This document shows positions 45,711-57,651 of a stretch of 64,000 nt of DNA, one piece after another. A model generated the notes under the pieces. The model did no database searches. It had not been told where the DNA came from and worked only from the letters and a program-made list of their open reading frames with translations. A program made the translations under genes and the position numbers. Position 1 is the first letter of the stretch; each line of letters opens with the position of its first letter. This stretch comes from Macrothele yani. Lineage: Eukaryota > Arthropoda > Arachnida > Araneae > Macrothelidae. The DNA is taken from assembly GCA_039090855.1 (NCBI GenBank), contig CM077016.1:55601936-55665935 (forward strand). Direction: 5' to 3'.

Positions 45711-47243
45711 TACCTTCTTTTTACACGAACAGGAATTCTGTCAGGTGGTTTACCACCACTATCACTTTCATTATCAACATTTTTCTCATGTGGCTTCTGT
45801 TCAGGAACTGTACTACTGAATGCAACTTGTCAGAACTTTCATCATTCTTATTAAGAGTTTCTTTTGCTTTTTCATCCTTCGGTGCACAGCTAGAGATATT
45901 ATTACAAGTCTGTAATTCATTATGTTCACCATCAGTAGTGTTGCACCCTGTGCAATCTTCATTTCTACGGGAGTTATCATGGTTGCATGATTCAACGGAG
46001 TGATCTTGTTTCACATACTCATTCCTACTATCACAGTCAGCACCATTCTCTTTATAATAATAACTCTGTCTGTAATCATCATACTCTCCATTCTCATAAT
46101 AGTAAATTTCCCTTTCATCATAATAACCATACTGATTATCGTTTTAGTCAAAATCACCATAGTTATATTAATCATCACACTGCTCATGATGCTTACAGCA
46201 CGACTTTGGGTCATCATTCAAATACAATTTCCTAAAGTCATTCTAATGACTGGTATACTGTTCTTTACTGTGTTCAAACCACAGTGCTTTCCATTCTTCA
46301 GAATAATCTAAAGATTCTCCATTAAAAAACTCACATACTGTGTTAACAAAACCCGGAGGCCTAGATCTGATATCAGCATTATCACTCCGAGAGGCAAATA
46401 ATCTGAACTTTTCAATATCTTTTGTTGAATGGAAGATTTCACTTTTTAGCTTACACATTCAAGGCATCATTTTCACTTTCACAGGTTCCTGAATAGCAGA
46501 TATCTTTTGCTGAGGATTGCAAGATTCTTAACCAGATATTTGGAAAATAAATAACTCATCATAGCTCTTCCAGTAGCGGAGTGAACTGTTCACCATCACA
46601 TTTTTGCCACGAGAATAAGACAATGTGGTCAAATCAGGTGAACTCCTTGAAATCCTCTGCATCTTACTGCTTAATACAGAAAGTACTCATTGAAAAGAAC
46701 ACTTGACTTGAAACCAAATGCTGCATGTTGGCTTTCAACCCTTCGATTATGCTTAACAGGCGGAAAATACCACAGTTAATGTCAACTACATTTCTAACTG
46801 TGTGGTGCAATAGTATAAAAAAATCATTAAAAGCAGAAAGTTTTGAATATATTTTTGGCACATTTGTATATCCTTGATCAATAAAATTATTAACTACATT
46901 GTCATGATTGTCTTTCTCAGAATTTCTATTTATGGAAATACCAGATTCTCTGTCTTCAGAAACACAATTTATCTCTGAACCCAGCACAGAAACATTACTG
47001 TTCTTATTATTTTCTTCTGATTCTTTACGAATACACAAATTCTCAGTTTCAGCTTTATCAGAACTGGCATCTACACTGTTAGGATTTATATAATCCTTGT
47101 ACTTCTCAATTTAGCTGTCTAAAATTAATTTTTCACCATGATTATTCCAATATTCATTCCATGCTATTTCAAAGTCACAGCAGCTTTGTGGCTCATCATA
47201 TCCATTAGAATACTTCAGAGAATCTTTTCCTTTTTGTTGTTTT
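45711..47243 (-). pseudogene. Trimethylguanosine synthase (TGS1)-like exon, decayed
   Basis: TGS1 hypermethylates the cap of snRNAs and snoRNAs. On the minus strand a polypyrimidine tract and CAG precede 47243, and a consensus donor AAG|GTAAGT follows at 45711, so this looks like one internal exon. Within it, in TGS1 order, are 'FEIAWNEYWNNHGEKLILDS' then, after a stop, 'IEKYKDYINP' (about 47140-47075), 'YSEEWKALWFEHSKEQY' (about 46255), an acidic Ser/Asn/Asp-rich linker and 'GGKPPDRIPVRVKR' at the exon end. These parallel the N-terminal half of vertebrate TGS1 (W-EYWN-G-LLW-SW-EK; EEWEQ-Y; PPEHKPSKLKR). At least five in-frame stops and two shifts are present, and the methyltransferase exons are not in the window. 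Either a pseudogene or a poorly sequenced real exon. Confidence 0.55.
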
Positions 47244-47524
47244 CTGAAAGGAAAAGAATAAAAAATTTAGCTAGACATATTTCATAGCAGACTTTGGACA
47301 CTATACATATCTAAGATGCATATATACATACATGTCTAATAATGATAATAATGATTAAGCCAACAGTAAAACGCAACTTAACTGCCTAATCAACACAACT
47401 GAAATTTTCTATGATAATAAAGGTATGGGATTTGGAATTTAACAAATGCACAACACCGAATATCAAAGAGAAAAATAACTTAAAATTCCACTTTCAGGAA
47501 TCAATTTATTAACAATGTTAAAGA
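47244..47524. other. AT-rich spacer
   Basis: If the TGS1-like reading is right, this is intron sequence upstream of the exon. No other feature is seen. Confidence 0.4.
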
Positions 47525-48965
47525 TGATCAAGCTTATAAGTACCTAGGAACAGAGCAAAACACAAGTGTTAGATCACAGTACACACTTGGAAAGAATTTG
47601 CAACAAAATAACCAGTGCCTTAAAAAAATTCTGAACACTAAATTATACTCCAAAAATAAAATTGCTGCTATCAATTCCTGGGCTACACCTATATTGACAT
47701 ACTCTATTGGGATCCTTAAATGGACCAATATTGATCTAGAGGAACTTGACTGACTCACTAGAAAGGCTTTTAATTAAATACTGACGCCACCATCCAAAAT
47801 CATCAGTTGAAAGATTGTACTTGAAAAGAAAAGGTGGAAATGAGCTAATCAATATTTATTTAAATTTCTGCCAAAAACAAGAGAAACAACTCAAACAATA
47901 CTGCTAAGAGAGAAAACACATAATCACTACAGTGGCGGCTGCTTCTAGTGAAGGCTTTATTAACCTAACTGAATCTGAATACTGTTAAGCTCTTTCCTAA
48001 ATCTGAAAATAATTCAGACTCACCCAAAAGCTGGAAAAGCAAAATTCTGTATGAAAAATGTCTAAACTCCTTAGATCTGGAAAACAATGACCAAAATGCC
48101 TCACTACAATGGTTAAAAAAAGGTCAGCTCTATCCAGAAACAGTGGGATTCTTCGTTGGGATTTTCAATTGTATGGGGTATCACAACCCAAAACTACATG
48201 AAACATATACTTCAGTTGCTTGGAACTTATTATCCTGGATGGTGTAATGGATATCATGCTTGAACAAGAATTGAGAGACACAGGTCTGATTCCTTCTCCA
48301 GGGAAGTGTAATTTTCAAGTTTTCTGGAGAGGTGGCTACATGGAAACAGTGAAAATGCAGCACATTTGTGCCAAAATGACATAATGAAAGTTGCAGATGA
48401 AGCTACCTGTAGAATGGGTAGAAACACCAATGAAACTTTAGAACACATTTTAGTCGGCTGCTCTCTACTTGCATCAAAACAATACCTCAAAAACATGACC
48501 AAGTAGCTAACATTCCACATCAACAGCTTGGCATTAAATCCAGCCTCATCTGATACTATATTTCACCTTTTTACAAGTATCAACTGGAACCTATTCTTGA
48601 AAATCAAAATTGCATAATGTTACAGGACAAACCTATCATTACAGAAAAGACCATTGACCACAAGACCTGAAATTGTACTTGCAGACTGAAAACTGAATAA
48701 TACACAATAAATATATGTAGCAGTTCTGCTTACAGAAGACATCCAAAGAACAGTGTCTGAGAAAATCGTGTAATACAAGAACCTGCAAACGGAAATCCAA
48801 AAAATCTGGAAACAGAGCCTAGCACAGATCATACCAGTTGTCATTTCATTAACCACAGTAGTACCTAATGACTTTCTGAAAAATCTCAAGGAATTATTAG
48901 GATTGCTACAGAGCCTGTTTCACCCAATGAACAAGACAGTCCGTCCTACAGACCTGCCATATCAC
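47525..48965 (+). pseudogene. 3' part of a second non-LTR retrotransposon type (RT C-terminus)
   Basis: In shifting plus-strand frames one reads 'AYKYLGTEQNTSVRSQYTLG', 'ILNTKLYSKNKIAAINSWAT', 'PILTYSIGILKWTNIDLEEL', 'WLKKGQLYPETVGFFVGI', 'DEATCRMGRNTNETLEHILV' with 'GCS', and 'EIQKIWKQSLAQIIPVVISL'. This order is the post-palm region of a widespread LINE type whose C-terminus carries a CxxC-type zinc motif and a restriction-like-looking tail. The palm itself is absent (5' truncated). It is interrupted by a SINE (48209-48383). It is not the same element type as the ones at 2.1, 5.4 or 15.3 kb. Many stops. Confidence 0.65.
48209..48383 (+). mobile_element. tRNA-like SINE, family 2, copy A
   Basis: Starts 'ttcagttgcttggaactta', then a tRNA-like head with A-box 'tggtgtaatggatatcat' and B-box 'ggtctgattcc', and ends 'agcacatttgtgccaa'. 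It shares all these blocks with the two inverted copies at 57.4-57.8 kb. It is inserted in the LINE fragment 47525-48965. Confidence 0.8.
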
Positions 48966-49734
48966 TAAAAAATCCCTGAATTTCCAGGCTTGATATATTT
49001 CTATCTTTGTTCACTGTTTCTAGCAGAGAAAGCCAACAACTGTAATAATAATACCTGACACAGAAATAAGTAGAGCTATGTTTATGCAAATTATGGACCA
49101 ACATCTACTTACAAACTTTCACAAAGTGAACAATTCATATTTACAAACACTGCACGAGCTAATAAAGAGTAATTCTTGATTCACTTAACAAACACAGAAC
49201 CCAACATTTATTACAATGTGAAATGGAAAATGTGTAGTCCAGTAATCTCATTCTGTACCACACTGAATGTGACATTATGTGCACTTCTTGTAATTCCTCT
49301 TTCTATGCCACACTGCATACGCAGTGCGGGAATGGAATGGGAATGCAGAAGTGGCAAATGATGAAGACAATTAAAACAGTATGAATTCTCCTACAAAGGT
49401 TATTGACAGTCAAACTTCTCGCAGTTTCTTCAAGTCAAATTGAATTGGCTTTGGAGGATAATGACCCATAGGCTAAAAGAAGTTCTGCAGTCTGCAAAGA
49501 CACTGGCCTGCCACAAACAAGTGTACAAAAAAATTGGGGGGGGGGCTGAATGTTTTGTGCAACTTTAGCTTAAGACTTTCTTCAAAAAAGCAGAGTTCCA
49601 ATCTTATTGGATCTGATAATCTGAGGTCCCTAATGTGTACGGAAAAAAAAAAAAACTCCTTTCACAGAAACTGAGTCGATAGTTTTGCAATATTTGGACC
49701 ACTTTATGTCTTCAATGTACCTTTACGACAAAAG
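48966..49734. other. Interval without recognised gene
   Basis: No coding similarity on either strand; a G-run at 49540-49548 and an A-run near 49645-49657. The distal end of the mariner that follows may begin near here. Confidence 0.4.
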
Positions 49735-50665
49735 CTTACTAGCATTCAAAGTATAGGCCATCATGTTGCACCGTCTTTAGCCATCTCTCTGCCAGTTTTT
49801 CGATTTTGCGGTGGTACCAGTTCTTGTCCTTTGAGGCAAACAACAACTTCAACCCAGCTGCCACCTTCCTCTGGTTGTTGAAGTGCCACTCGCGAAGGAA
49901 CATGGACCGGAACAGGTAATAATCTGATGGGACAAGGTCTGAACTATATGCTGAGAGGGGCATCAGTTTGATGCCTCAAGTTACTAGAATTTTGCATGGG
50001 TCGTTTAATTGGTATGAGGCCGAGCATTGTCCTGCTGTAGAAATGCACGCTTTTTGTTCATCAGTCCTGGGTACTTCTCCAAAACAGCATACATCCGCTC
50101 CAACTGTTCAGAGCAGAGGTTGGGGTTGATGATTCAACCGTCTGGAACAAATTTGCAATGGATTATCCCTTCGAAATTCCACCAGACGCAGAGCATCACC
50201 TTGTGCTCGAAGCGCCCACATTTGACAACAGGTTCAGGAAGCTGGTCCAGGCTCAGCCACTGCCGTTGTGTTAGGATTACGGAAACAGACCCACTTTTCA
50301 TCGCACGTAACAATTATCATGATGGAAACGTACATCGCGCGGGTTTTCTAGGAGTTTTGTGCACACTTGGCGATTTGCTACAGCTGGCGTCAGTTCATGA
50401 GGGACAATGTGCCAGCTCCTGTAGACCCTGCCGAGGTCCTGAGGGTGACGAACGAAGGTGGTCTGTGATACACACCCAGCTCGCTGTATAATCTCCAAAT
50501 GCTGGTTGTCGGATTTGCCTCTACGGCCTGGCACACTGCCTTCGAATCCACGGTTCGTGGCCTACATGACCTAAGCTCATAGTCAAGGTTTCTGTCACCT
50601 GCGCAAAATTTCTTGAACCATCTGGTTGCGGTGCTGTGGTCCACGGAACCTTCCCCTTTCGCATG
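49735..50665 (-). pseudogene. Mariner transposase
   Basis: In minus-strand order: 'VDHSTATRWFKKFCAGDRNL' and 'LRSCRPRTVDSKAV' (helix-turn-helix), then 'LHLYSEL'-like and 'VSQTTFVRHPQDLGRVYRSW' (second helix-turn-helix), 'CDEKWV' with decayed first Asp motif (about 50300), 'CVWWNFEGIIHCKFVPDG' (about 50180), 'LQQDNARPHT' (second Asp, about 50040), 'AYSSDLVPSDYYLFRSMF' (third Asp, about 49930) and 'LAERWLKTVQHDGLYFE' at the stop. All catalytic blocks are recognisable but spread over different frames. About 310 codons, close to full length apart from the very N-terminus. Flanking TIRs were not identified. Confidence 0.85.
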
Positions 50666-50945
50666 GCAACCCTACAAAAACACAAGTGTTGGGAAACTGC
50701 TGGCCACCAGCTGGCAGTGATGGGTCACTGCCGGCTGAAATCTGCCACTCACGGCACAGTAGTGGTCTGTTGGTGGCAGCCATTGACGTCCCTGCAGCAT
50801 CGCCGTGAACTGCAGGCCACCAAGCAAGTGCCACTAGCGGCCTGTAGATGGCAACTGATGCAACCACAACACATGGTGGAAGCAACGGGATTGCGCATGC
50901 ACAGAAGCAAACGTGCTGTGTCTCTCGTGGTACCAGTTAGTTGAA
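50666..50945. other. GC-richer segment abutting mariner
   Basis: Clearly higher GC content than the surroundings, with CTGCCGGC-like and 'tgctggccaccagctggca' (quasi-palindromic, 50698-50716) words. No gene is recognised. The mariner coding similarity stops at its left edge, so it is either the mariner 5' UTR or unrelated DNA fused to it. Confidence 0.4.
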
Positions 50946-51689
50946 GACGACGCTATCGCCATCATGTTATTTTTGTGGATGTTAAGAAAAAAGCTATATG
51001 AAGAGAGGCAAATTAATTTCCTTATGAAATGCCACTTCGACGAAGATTGCCGTTAGAAGAAAAATACATAAATAATTATTATTAATGAACTGTAAGAAAT
51101 AGTCAGTTACTATCATGTATTTATTGGAACTCATTTCGTAGCAAAATTCCTGCACCAACACACAAAAAATTGAGAATACGGACAGCCATGAAATACACCC
51201 ACTCGATTCCCATGAATAACAAGAAATAATTTCTGTGTAATCTTTCATTTTAACACACACTTAAACCGCTTCAAAAAAAGTAATGGAAAGACATTAAAAT
51301 ATCATTCATGTTGGGGGAAAAAATAAGAATTATTACATGTACAAAATTTTATCACTTATTTGAAAAGAAAAAAAGTAAATTAAAATATTTTTCCTCTTTA
51401 GAAAAAACATAGCTTCAGACCAGGGGAAGGAAAGATCAACGTTAAAAATGTAACAGAATGTGACATGGACAGGTAAATATATTAAATAAACGAATGCCTT
51501 TGAAGACCACAAGGCAGCACAAAACTTTGGAAAGCGCCTTTAAGTTGGTACACTCGTTGAAAAGGAGTAAAGTTCCCTTAAAGTAAATAAAAATAATCGT
51601 TACGTTGAAAAAAAAATAATTGACGAATTATATGAAACTGACATTTTTGTAAAACTCCTAGCAATAAAATAAAATTAAAGAGAACCCTG
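50946..51689. other. AT-rich interval without gene
   Basis: No family similarity on either strand. Confidence 0.45.
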
Positions 51690-52276
51690 TTTCACATCGT
51701 CCTGGAAAGAGTCTCAGCTTCAAGCAAAGCCTCGTGCATGGCAAATCAGTGTAGTCGACAGACCGCTTGCTTCACACAGAGACGTTAATTGGGCCATTGG
51801 TTATCGTGGACAAACCTGTTAAGCAGCACATCTACCTCGATATTCTTGACAATTGTGCCCTACCAACTCTGTGGCAATACTATGGAACCGAGCCTTATTG
51901 GTACCAGCAGGATAATGCACCGAGCCATAAAGCAAGGACTGTTACAGCGTGGTTTGACAATAATTCCGTATCATGTGTGGACTGGCCAGCACAGAGCCCT
52001 GATCTTAATCCCATAGAGCACCTATGAAATGAATTAGAGTGCCACAAAAGAGGTTTGGAACCAATGCCTATTACAAGCAACAGTTAGTGGCAGCATTATG
52101 TACTGAATGGAAATGCATACTTATCACTCTGTTCCAAAACCTTGTTGAAAGCAAGTGTCTCGAAAGGTCAGTGCATGCATAAAGGCCATAGGTGGACCAA
52201 CACCATACTAATGCATGTCAATAAATGCTAGGTTGTGTTTCTCTTTAGGTGTTCGGTGACTTTTTTCAATATAGTG
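51690..52276 (+). pseudogene. Tc1 transposase C-terminal half with 3' terminus
   Basis: The plus-strand frame gives 'HIYLDILDNCALPTLWQYYG', 'YWYQQDNAPSHKARTVTAWF' (second Asp, about 51910) and '[15 protein letters not shown]' (Glu, about 52015), then a TGA where W is expected, followed by 'NELECHKRGL'. The 3' terminus 'ttttcaatatagtg' ends at 52276, followed by TA. Its reverse complement, CACTATATTG, resembles the CACTATCTAC end of the Tc1 at 10.6 kb, and the proteins are also of one type. The 5' half, including the first Asp, is missing. Confidence 0.85.
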
Positions 52277-53003
52277 TATAACCTTTGAAACAGAATATGA
52301 AAACGAGTTTGTACTATTATAATCTTGAGTTCTAGAGGATAATGGTGGTTTCATTGTAAAGCATATTCAAACAGTAAGATTAGGGTTACTGGTTGCTGGC
52401 TGTTTGGTAATTGATGCTGCATTTTAAGTTAAAAAATTATCACAGGTTTCTAGTCCTAAATAAGTATTCATGTTAGAAGAATTCAAGATTTAAAACAATT
52501 ATAATGTTTATTTGGAATGAAGTATGTACACCTAAAAGAAGACAAATACTTAAATATTATCAGCGAGACAACACTCACTCACTCACTCCACCGAATAGTC
52601 TTTGCAACTGGATATGAAAAATAATTTGTACAATTACAATCTTGAATTCCAGAAGATGTGGTAATTTCATTGTAAGACATACTCAAACTGACAGATTAGG
52701 CATACTTGTTAGTAGCTGCATATGTATGAAGTAATTACCACGTAAAAAGGGGTTCAAATACAACGCATGAATAGAACTTGAGATAAAATAAACTCCCATT
52801 TGAAATTACATTAAAATCCGATGAAAACTATAGAATTTAGGCATTTTCTTTTCATTATTATTACAGGATTCGTATACTTTTACAAAAAATAAATTCCAAG
52901 ACTTTTTCAGGGGTCCATAAAAAAATTCCAGGAGCTCAAACTTTAGCCAGAATCACAGTGCTTTGTTGCCTATATTGTAAATTGCAGTGAAGTTTACTAA
53001 TAC
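52277..53003. other. AT-rich interval without gene
   Basis: No coding similarity. Two imperfect copies of a block ('aatcttgaattc-agaag' with 'tttcattgtaa') lie near 52320-52370 and 52635-52680, indicating an old local duplication. Confidence 0.45.
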
Positions 53004-53221
53004 TTTTTTTTTTATTATTGTGTTTCAGGGTTTATTGACCATGTACAACTCTGGGTGCTATAAGCAGTCACACATCTCTAATTTAGGGGCAATTGTTGCA
53101 GAGAAGGACAGAGCCAGTGCCATCAGACAAATACACCACCCATACCTCATGTGGGACTCGAAACCAGGCCCACCTTGGGCAAATGATCAGAGGAAATGCA
53201 TCAGACCATTTGGCCACTACA
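53004..53221 (-). mobile_element. tRNA-derived SINE, family 1, copy C
   Basis: T-run (A-tail) at 53004-53013, then 'gctataagcagtcaca', 'ccatacctcatgtgggactc' over the B-box and a degenerate A-box near 53200-53215. This is the most diverged of the three family-1 copies, all in the same orientation. Confidence 0.82.
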
Positions 53222-53707
53222 CATTTAGAATACATCAACTGAAAATAGAAAAGATATATACGCATTAGTAGAGATGGGACATTCTGATTCATTAAAACCT
53301 TAAACATGCTTCCTTGCATTTCTGAAACAAGCAAAATAAAATACATGCATGATACTGACAATTTTCTTCCCTGTAACATAATATTTTTTTACAGTGCCTA
53401 CATATCAGAGTGCAGACACTGAGCTAACATGAAAGACCCCAAAGCATTCACAGAGCATGAATCATGTAAACCTCAATGACACTGTGAATCACCTATCCTC
53501 ACAGGATTTAGTTTTTTTTTTTTGTTTTTGTTTTTTTTATCCACTTTGATACAAACCTAAAAGTCAGGATATTACATACTTTGGAATTCAAGAAGCTAGA
53601 TAGAAATAAGAACCTGAAAAGCTGGAATGCCAACCCTTTGGGGAACCAGGAACAAAAAAAAAAAAAAAAAATCTGTTTTAACTTGTATAAAAATATTTTG
53701 AACTTTC
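53222..53707. other. AT-rich interval without gene
   Basis: No gene. T-runs at 53511-53537 and an A-run at 53655-53671. Confidence 0.45.
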
Positions 53708-53709
53708 TA

Positions 53710-56032
53710 CAGTTGAACCCTCATATAACGAGCTCGGATATAAGGAAGGTTCATATATAACGATGTCTTTGCATTTCCCTGAATTTTCAATGCCATCGTA
53801 ATGTTATTTCAACTGGATATTACGAACAGCAGTTTTGTCCAAAATCATATATAACAAAGTTTTTGCCTTTTTCCCATTCAACATTTCTCCTGCGGGAGAG
53901 TAGCCATTTTCTTTTTTTCTTCTTCAGGATATCTTGAGACCTCTGACTCAGTGAAATGCCCGAAGACTAGCCAGGCGGTGTTGGAATCCCCACTTTTTAT
54001 TAATCCACCTTCACTGGAGGGACCCCCACTTCATCACCCCAAGAGCTTAGAGGGTAAATGATCTGTTTCCCAGCTTGAGAACAGGAGGAGGAATGCGACA
54101 AAGGATCAGGGGGTGCTGTGTTGGGAAATCATGTCAGGGGTGTCCAATGTCAGCGTCTTCATTTTGGGGCCGTATGTTAAAATTGTTTGGATGAACCAGA
54201 TAGGCAGATGTTTGTCTTAATCGCACTTCTGCAATTCTTAAGTGGGCGCATCTGATGGTTTAAAGCTTTGGAAGCAGCAATTTTTCTCACAAATTTGTTC
54301 ATTAGAACGCATCAACACAAGCTGGCAAATCATGTCAGTTGTTAAACGAAAAACACTAAGTTTAAGTGAAAAAATTGAAGCAATCAATTTGGTGAAGAAA
54401 GAGAAAAAGAAGTGCGACATAGCCAAAACATTTGGCATTCCGGCAAATTCACTATCCACAATTTTAAAAAATAAGGATGGTTTGAAGCGAAAGTTCTCGG
54501 AAGGTTCTTTTAGCCATGATAGAAAACGATTTCGTGAAGGTCTTTATACAGACGTAAAAGCAGCGCTGTTAAAGTGGTTCCAAGAAGTGAGAAGCAAAAA
54601 TGTTGCAGTCTCTGGCCCTTTGCTGAAGGAAAAAAGCATTAGATTTTGCCCGACTTCTAGGAAAACCTGATTTTCAGCCAAGCAATGGTTGGCTTCAAAG
54701 ATTTAAAGAGCGTCATGGTATCATATTTAAGTCCATTTGCGCAGAGAGTGCTTCCGTGGATGATGAAACAACCCAAAAGTGGCTGGAATCAAGTGAAACC
54801 TTAATTTTGCAGTATGAAGCTTGCGATGTTTACAATGCTGATGAGACTGGTGTTTTTTATCAGTTATTGCCAGAAAAAACCTTAGCTTTCAAAGGTGAAA
54901 AATGTTCTGGTGGGAAAAACTCAAGACTCCGTTTAACTGTATTGCTGTGAGCAAATATGGATGGATTCAATAAAAGGGAACTTTTCGTAATCGGGAAATC
55001 AAAAAATCCCAGATGCTTCAAGAAAAGTGAAAAATTACCAGTTTACAGAGCTAATAAGAAAGCGTGGATGACATCGGAACTTTTTACAGAATGGTTGAAA
55101 CAACTTGACAACAAAATGACAAAAAAAAATAGGAAAGTTCTGCTGCTTATCGATAATTGTGCAGCACATTCGTCTAACATAGTGTTAACGTCTACAAATG
55201 TAGATCGGTTTCCACTAAACACTTACGTCAAAACTTCAGCCCATGGACCAGGGTGTTATAAAAAACCTAAAACTTCATTACCACAAAATTTTACTCAGCA
55301 AAATTCTTATTAACTTGGAAAAGAGGCAACAAACTGTCATTGTTGTTCAAATGGCATGTGATATGCTATCTAATGCTTGGACTACCGTAACTGATGTAAC
55401 CATAAAAAATTGTTGAAAACATGCTGGTTTTGGTATTTCAGTAGTAAACGAAGACACAGTGGTTACTACTAAAGACAAAACATGGAATCACCTGAGTGCA
55501 AAAGGGCTCATTTCATCGGATTTATCTTTTCCAGATTATCTGCTAGCTGACGACATCTCCACAGAATCTCAAAATACAGATCAGGACATTGTTGATGGCG
55601 TGTTGAACTCTCAGTATGACGCGTCCACTGGTGAGGAGGAAGAATACGCAGAAGTTAAAAAAAATATCAAATGCGGTGGAAATTGAAAGTCTTGATAATT
55701 TGCGTGCTTTTTTGCATAAAAAAATCTGTTTTGTTCAGCATTGTTGGATCAAATAGAAAAACAGCTGTCTACAGCAATTGTTCAATCCCCAAAACAGGCA
55801 ACTCTGGATAGTTACTTCCAGAAATGTGAATGAAAAATTAAAGGTAAATGTTTCAATTATTGTACTTCTGCTTTCTAATACATACGTACTATAGTAGTAT
55901 ACTGCATGTGCTTTTTTACATAACTTTTGCTCGTTTGATGATACATTTTAGGCAAAATCGGATAAAACGAAGTTTGCGTATAACAAACTTTTTATTAACT
56001 CCCTTCAACTTCCTTATAAATGGTTTCGACTG
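53710..56032 (+). mobile_element. Complete Tigger-type (pogo superfamily) DNA transposon
   Basis: The left end 'cagttgaaccctcatataac' starts after TA (53708-53709). The right end in reverse complement, 'cagtcgaaaccatttataag', stops at 56032 and is followed by TA. At 2,323 bp with a single transposase gene on the plus strand, this has the standard size and layout of Tigger elements. Confidence 0.9.
54333..55832 (+). pseudogene. Tigger-like transposase (TIGD family relative)
   Basis: The ATG at 54333 starts 'MSVVKRKTLSLSEKIEAINL' and 'KCDIAKTFGIPANSLSTIL', a CENP-B-type N-terminal helix-turn-helix. A shift near 54640 leads to 'ALDFARLLGKPDFQPSNGWL' and 'FKERHGI' (second HTH domain). The DDE region follows: 'DVYNADETGVFYQLLPEKTL' (first Asp, about 54838), a TGA at 54948-54950 replacing Cys in 'VLL-ANMDG', 'KVLLLIDNCAAHS' (second Asp, about 55152) and, in another frame, 'PMDQGVIKNLKLHYHKILLS' (third Asp, about 55245). 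A C-terminal 'ATLDSYFQKCE' ends at 55832. With few lesions (about three shifts and two stops) it is relatively young. Confidence 0.9.
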
Positions 56033-57393
56033 TATTTACAATATGTAACATGCCTTCATTGGTTCTTTGGATGACAGTGAAATATTTATGTTTTCTGTAT
56101 GCCCACTTAGTATGAGGGGAAACATTTAAATGCATATTTTTGCAACATGTACTTTACCTCCTCCACCTGGTTTCTTTTTGACATTTCACTTTTGAAAAAT
56201 GGCTACTGGTAAAAATTTTTACGTAATTTAATACATGAAAATGTTTAACTTGTTTGGAAAATAGTCTTCCTATTTTTCCAAAAAGCCAATTCATGCCTTT
56301 CCACCTTCTCAGAAGCCTCTCTTGCTCAGGCCATCAAACTCTCAAAGTCTGTCCCTAACTGCAGTATATTGAAAACTTAAAAAAAAAAAAAAAAAAGTAT
56401 ATAGTATATTACTTGTCTCAAACAATGTCAAAAATTATTTAAATATATATAGTTTCATCTGAACGATGTGACATAATTCCTTACTTATTTTAGTTAATAT
56501 TGCTGTCACAGCCAAAATACAAATATGAAGTCTGATATGATGTTAAATACTTTCAGGAGGAGATCTCAACATCTTCCACGACGAATTTAGATGCCAAAAT
56601 TTCATCTTCAATATATTTGCAGGCTCGCACTAAATCTTCATCATCTGAAAAAAATTCATGTACTTAATAATAAACCATGTATGGAACTTGTAAAATTACA
56701 GTAACATGGCCAGAAAATATTTATATTGCATTATAAAACAGATACCCACAGCCATAAGCATGCATGCACACACTTATTAAAATATATGTCTTCATTATAA
56801 AACAAAGACTCATTTCTCATGGGACAAAAAACAAAATTGTCACTTGTTATTTATTAGAAGTACTACCAGGAGTGGGTCAAAAGTGCATCCCATTTTGAGC
56901 TACACATAACGTTGAGCCTACACTCCTATGCATGCACAAAAAAAAAAAAAAAAAGCCAGTGTCGACTGGGTACTGCTATTACATGGAACACATGAGGCTA
57001 GTGATGTGGTGTATTTTTGGCATGGAGCCACACTACGTTGTCAGGTGAACAGAGGATGGAAATCAATAAGCATGCTGTTCCAGTGCTCCTATGCCATTAT
57101 TGGGGGAGAAGTTAAATGTAGCAGCAGCACTGCACAAAAATGATTGTGGCACTTCGATGTAGGGATACCAGTCTTGAAGACAAGCCAAAGTTAGAACATC
57201 CAATGATCAGCAACACTGGCATCCTCGTCGAAGCTGACAGCAAATCCCAATACCAGTGAATAACAATTTGCAGCCGAGGTGGGGTCTTCCCAATCCAACA
57301 TTGAATAGTTCTCCATGAATTGACACCCCAGCAGGCAAGACATGTCACTCTCTCTGTTGCAGATTGCTGTGAAATTCACAGGATGATAAAAAG
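56033..57393. other. Interval with one exon-like piece
   Basis: On the minus strand, TTTTTTCAG precedes 56645 and an open frame 'DEDLVRACKYIEDEILASKF' continues to a TGA at 56558-56560; this looks like a small terminal exon but matches no family I know. The rest is AT-rich with an A-run at 56938-56954 and no recognisable gene. Confidence 0.3.
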
Positions 57394-57560
57394 GTCATTG
57401 TTGGCACAAATGTGCTGTATTTTCACTATTTCCATGTAGGCACTTCCACAGAAAACTTGAAAATTACATCGCCCTGGAGCGGGAATCGAACCTGCACCTT
57501 CCAATTTCTGTTTGAACATGCTATCCATTACACCACCCAGAAGTTCCAAGCAACTGAAGC
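57394..57560 (-). mobile_element. tRNA-like SINE, family 2, copy B (inverted partner)
   Basis: On the minus strand it starts at 57560 with the 'cagttgcttggaact' head, passes the A-box near 57530 ('ggtgtaatggatagcatg') and the B-box 'aggttcgattcccgctccag' (57478-57497 in complement), and ends with 'agcacatttgtgccaac' at 57394. It faces copy C about 90 bp away. Confidence 0.85.
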
Positions 57561-57651
57561 TAAGCAGATGTAGGTGACATCATGAGGAAGCCTCAGATTG
57601 CTCCGACTAGCTTAAATCTGAACAGTTCTCAGATTTCTAAGCTACATCTGC
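57561..57651. repeat. Loop of inverted SINE pair with extra palindromic arms
   Basis: 'gctaagcagatgtag' at 57560-57574 pairs with 'ctacatctgcttagc' at 57640-57654, extending the inverted SINE pairing beyond the SINE heads. The inner loop also contains 'ctcagatt' words in direct repeat. Confidence 0.7.

Noticed and set aside
46000..46311. Hydrophobic Ile-rich frame (possible membrane protein)
   Set aside because: Antisense shadow of the acidic Asn/Asp/Tyr-rich segment of the TGS1-like exon on the minus strand.
57470..57540. tRNA gene
   Set aside because: Part of a three-copy SINE family; stems do not pair as in a functional tRNA.
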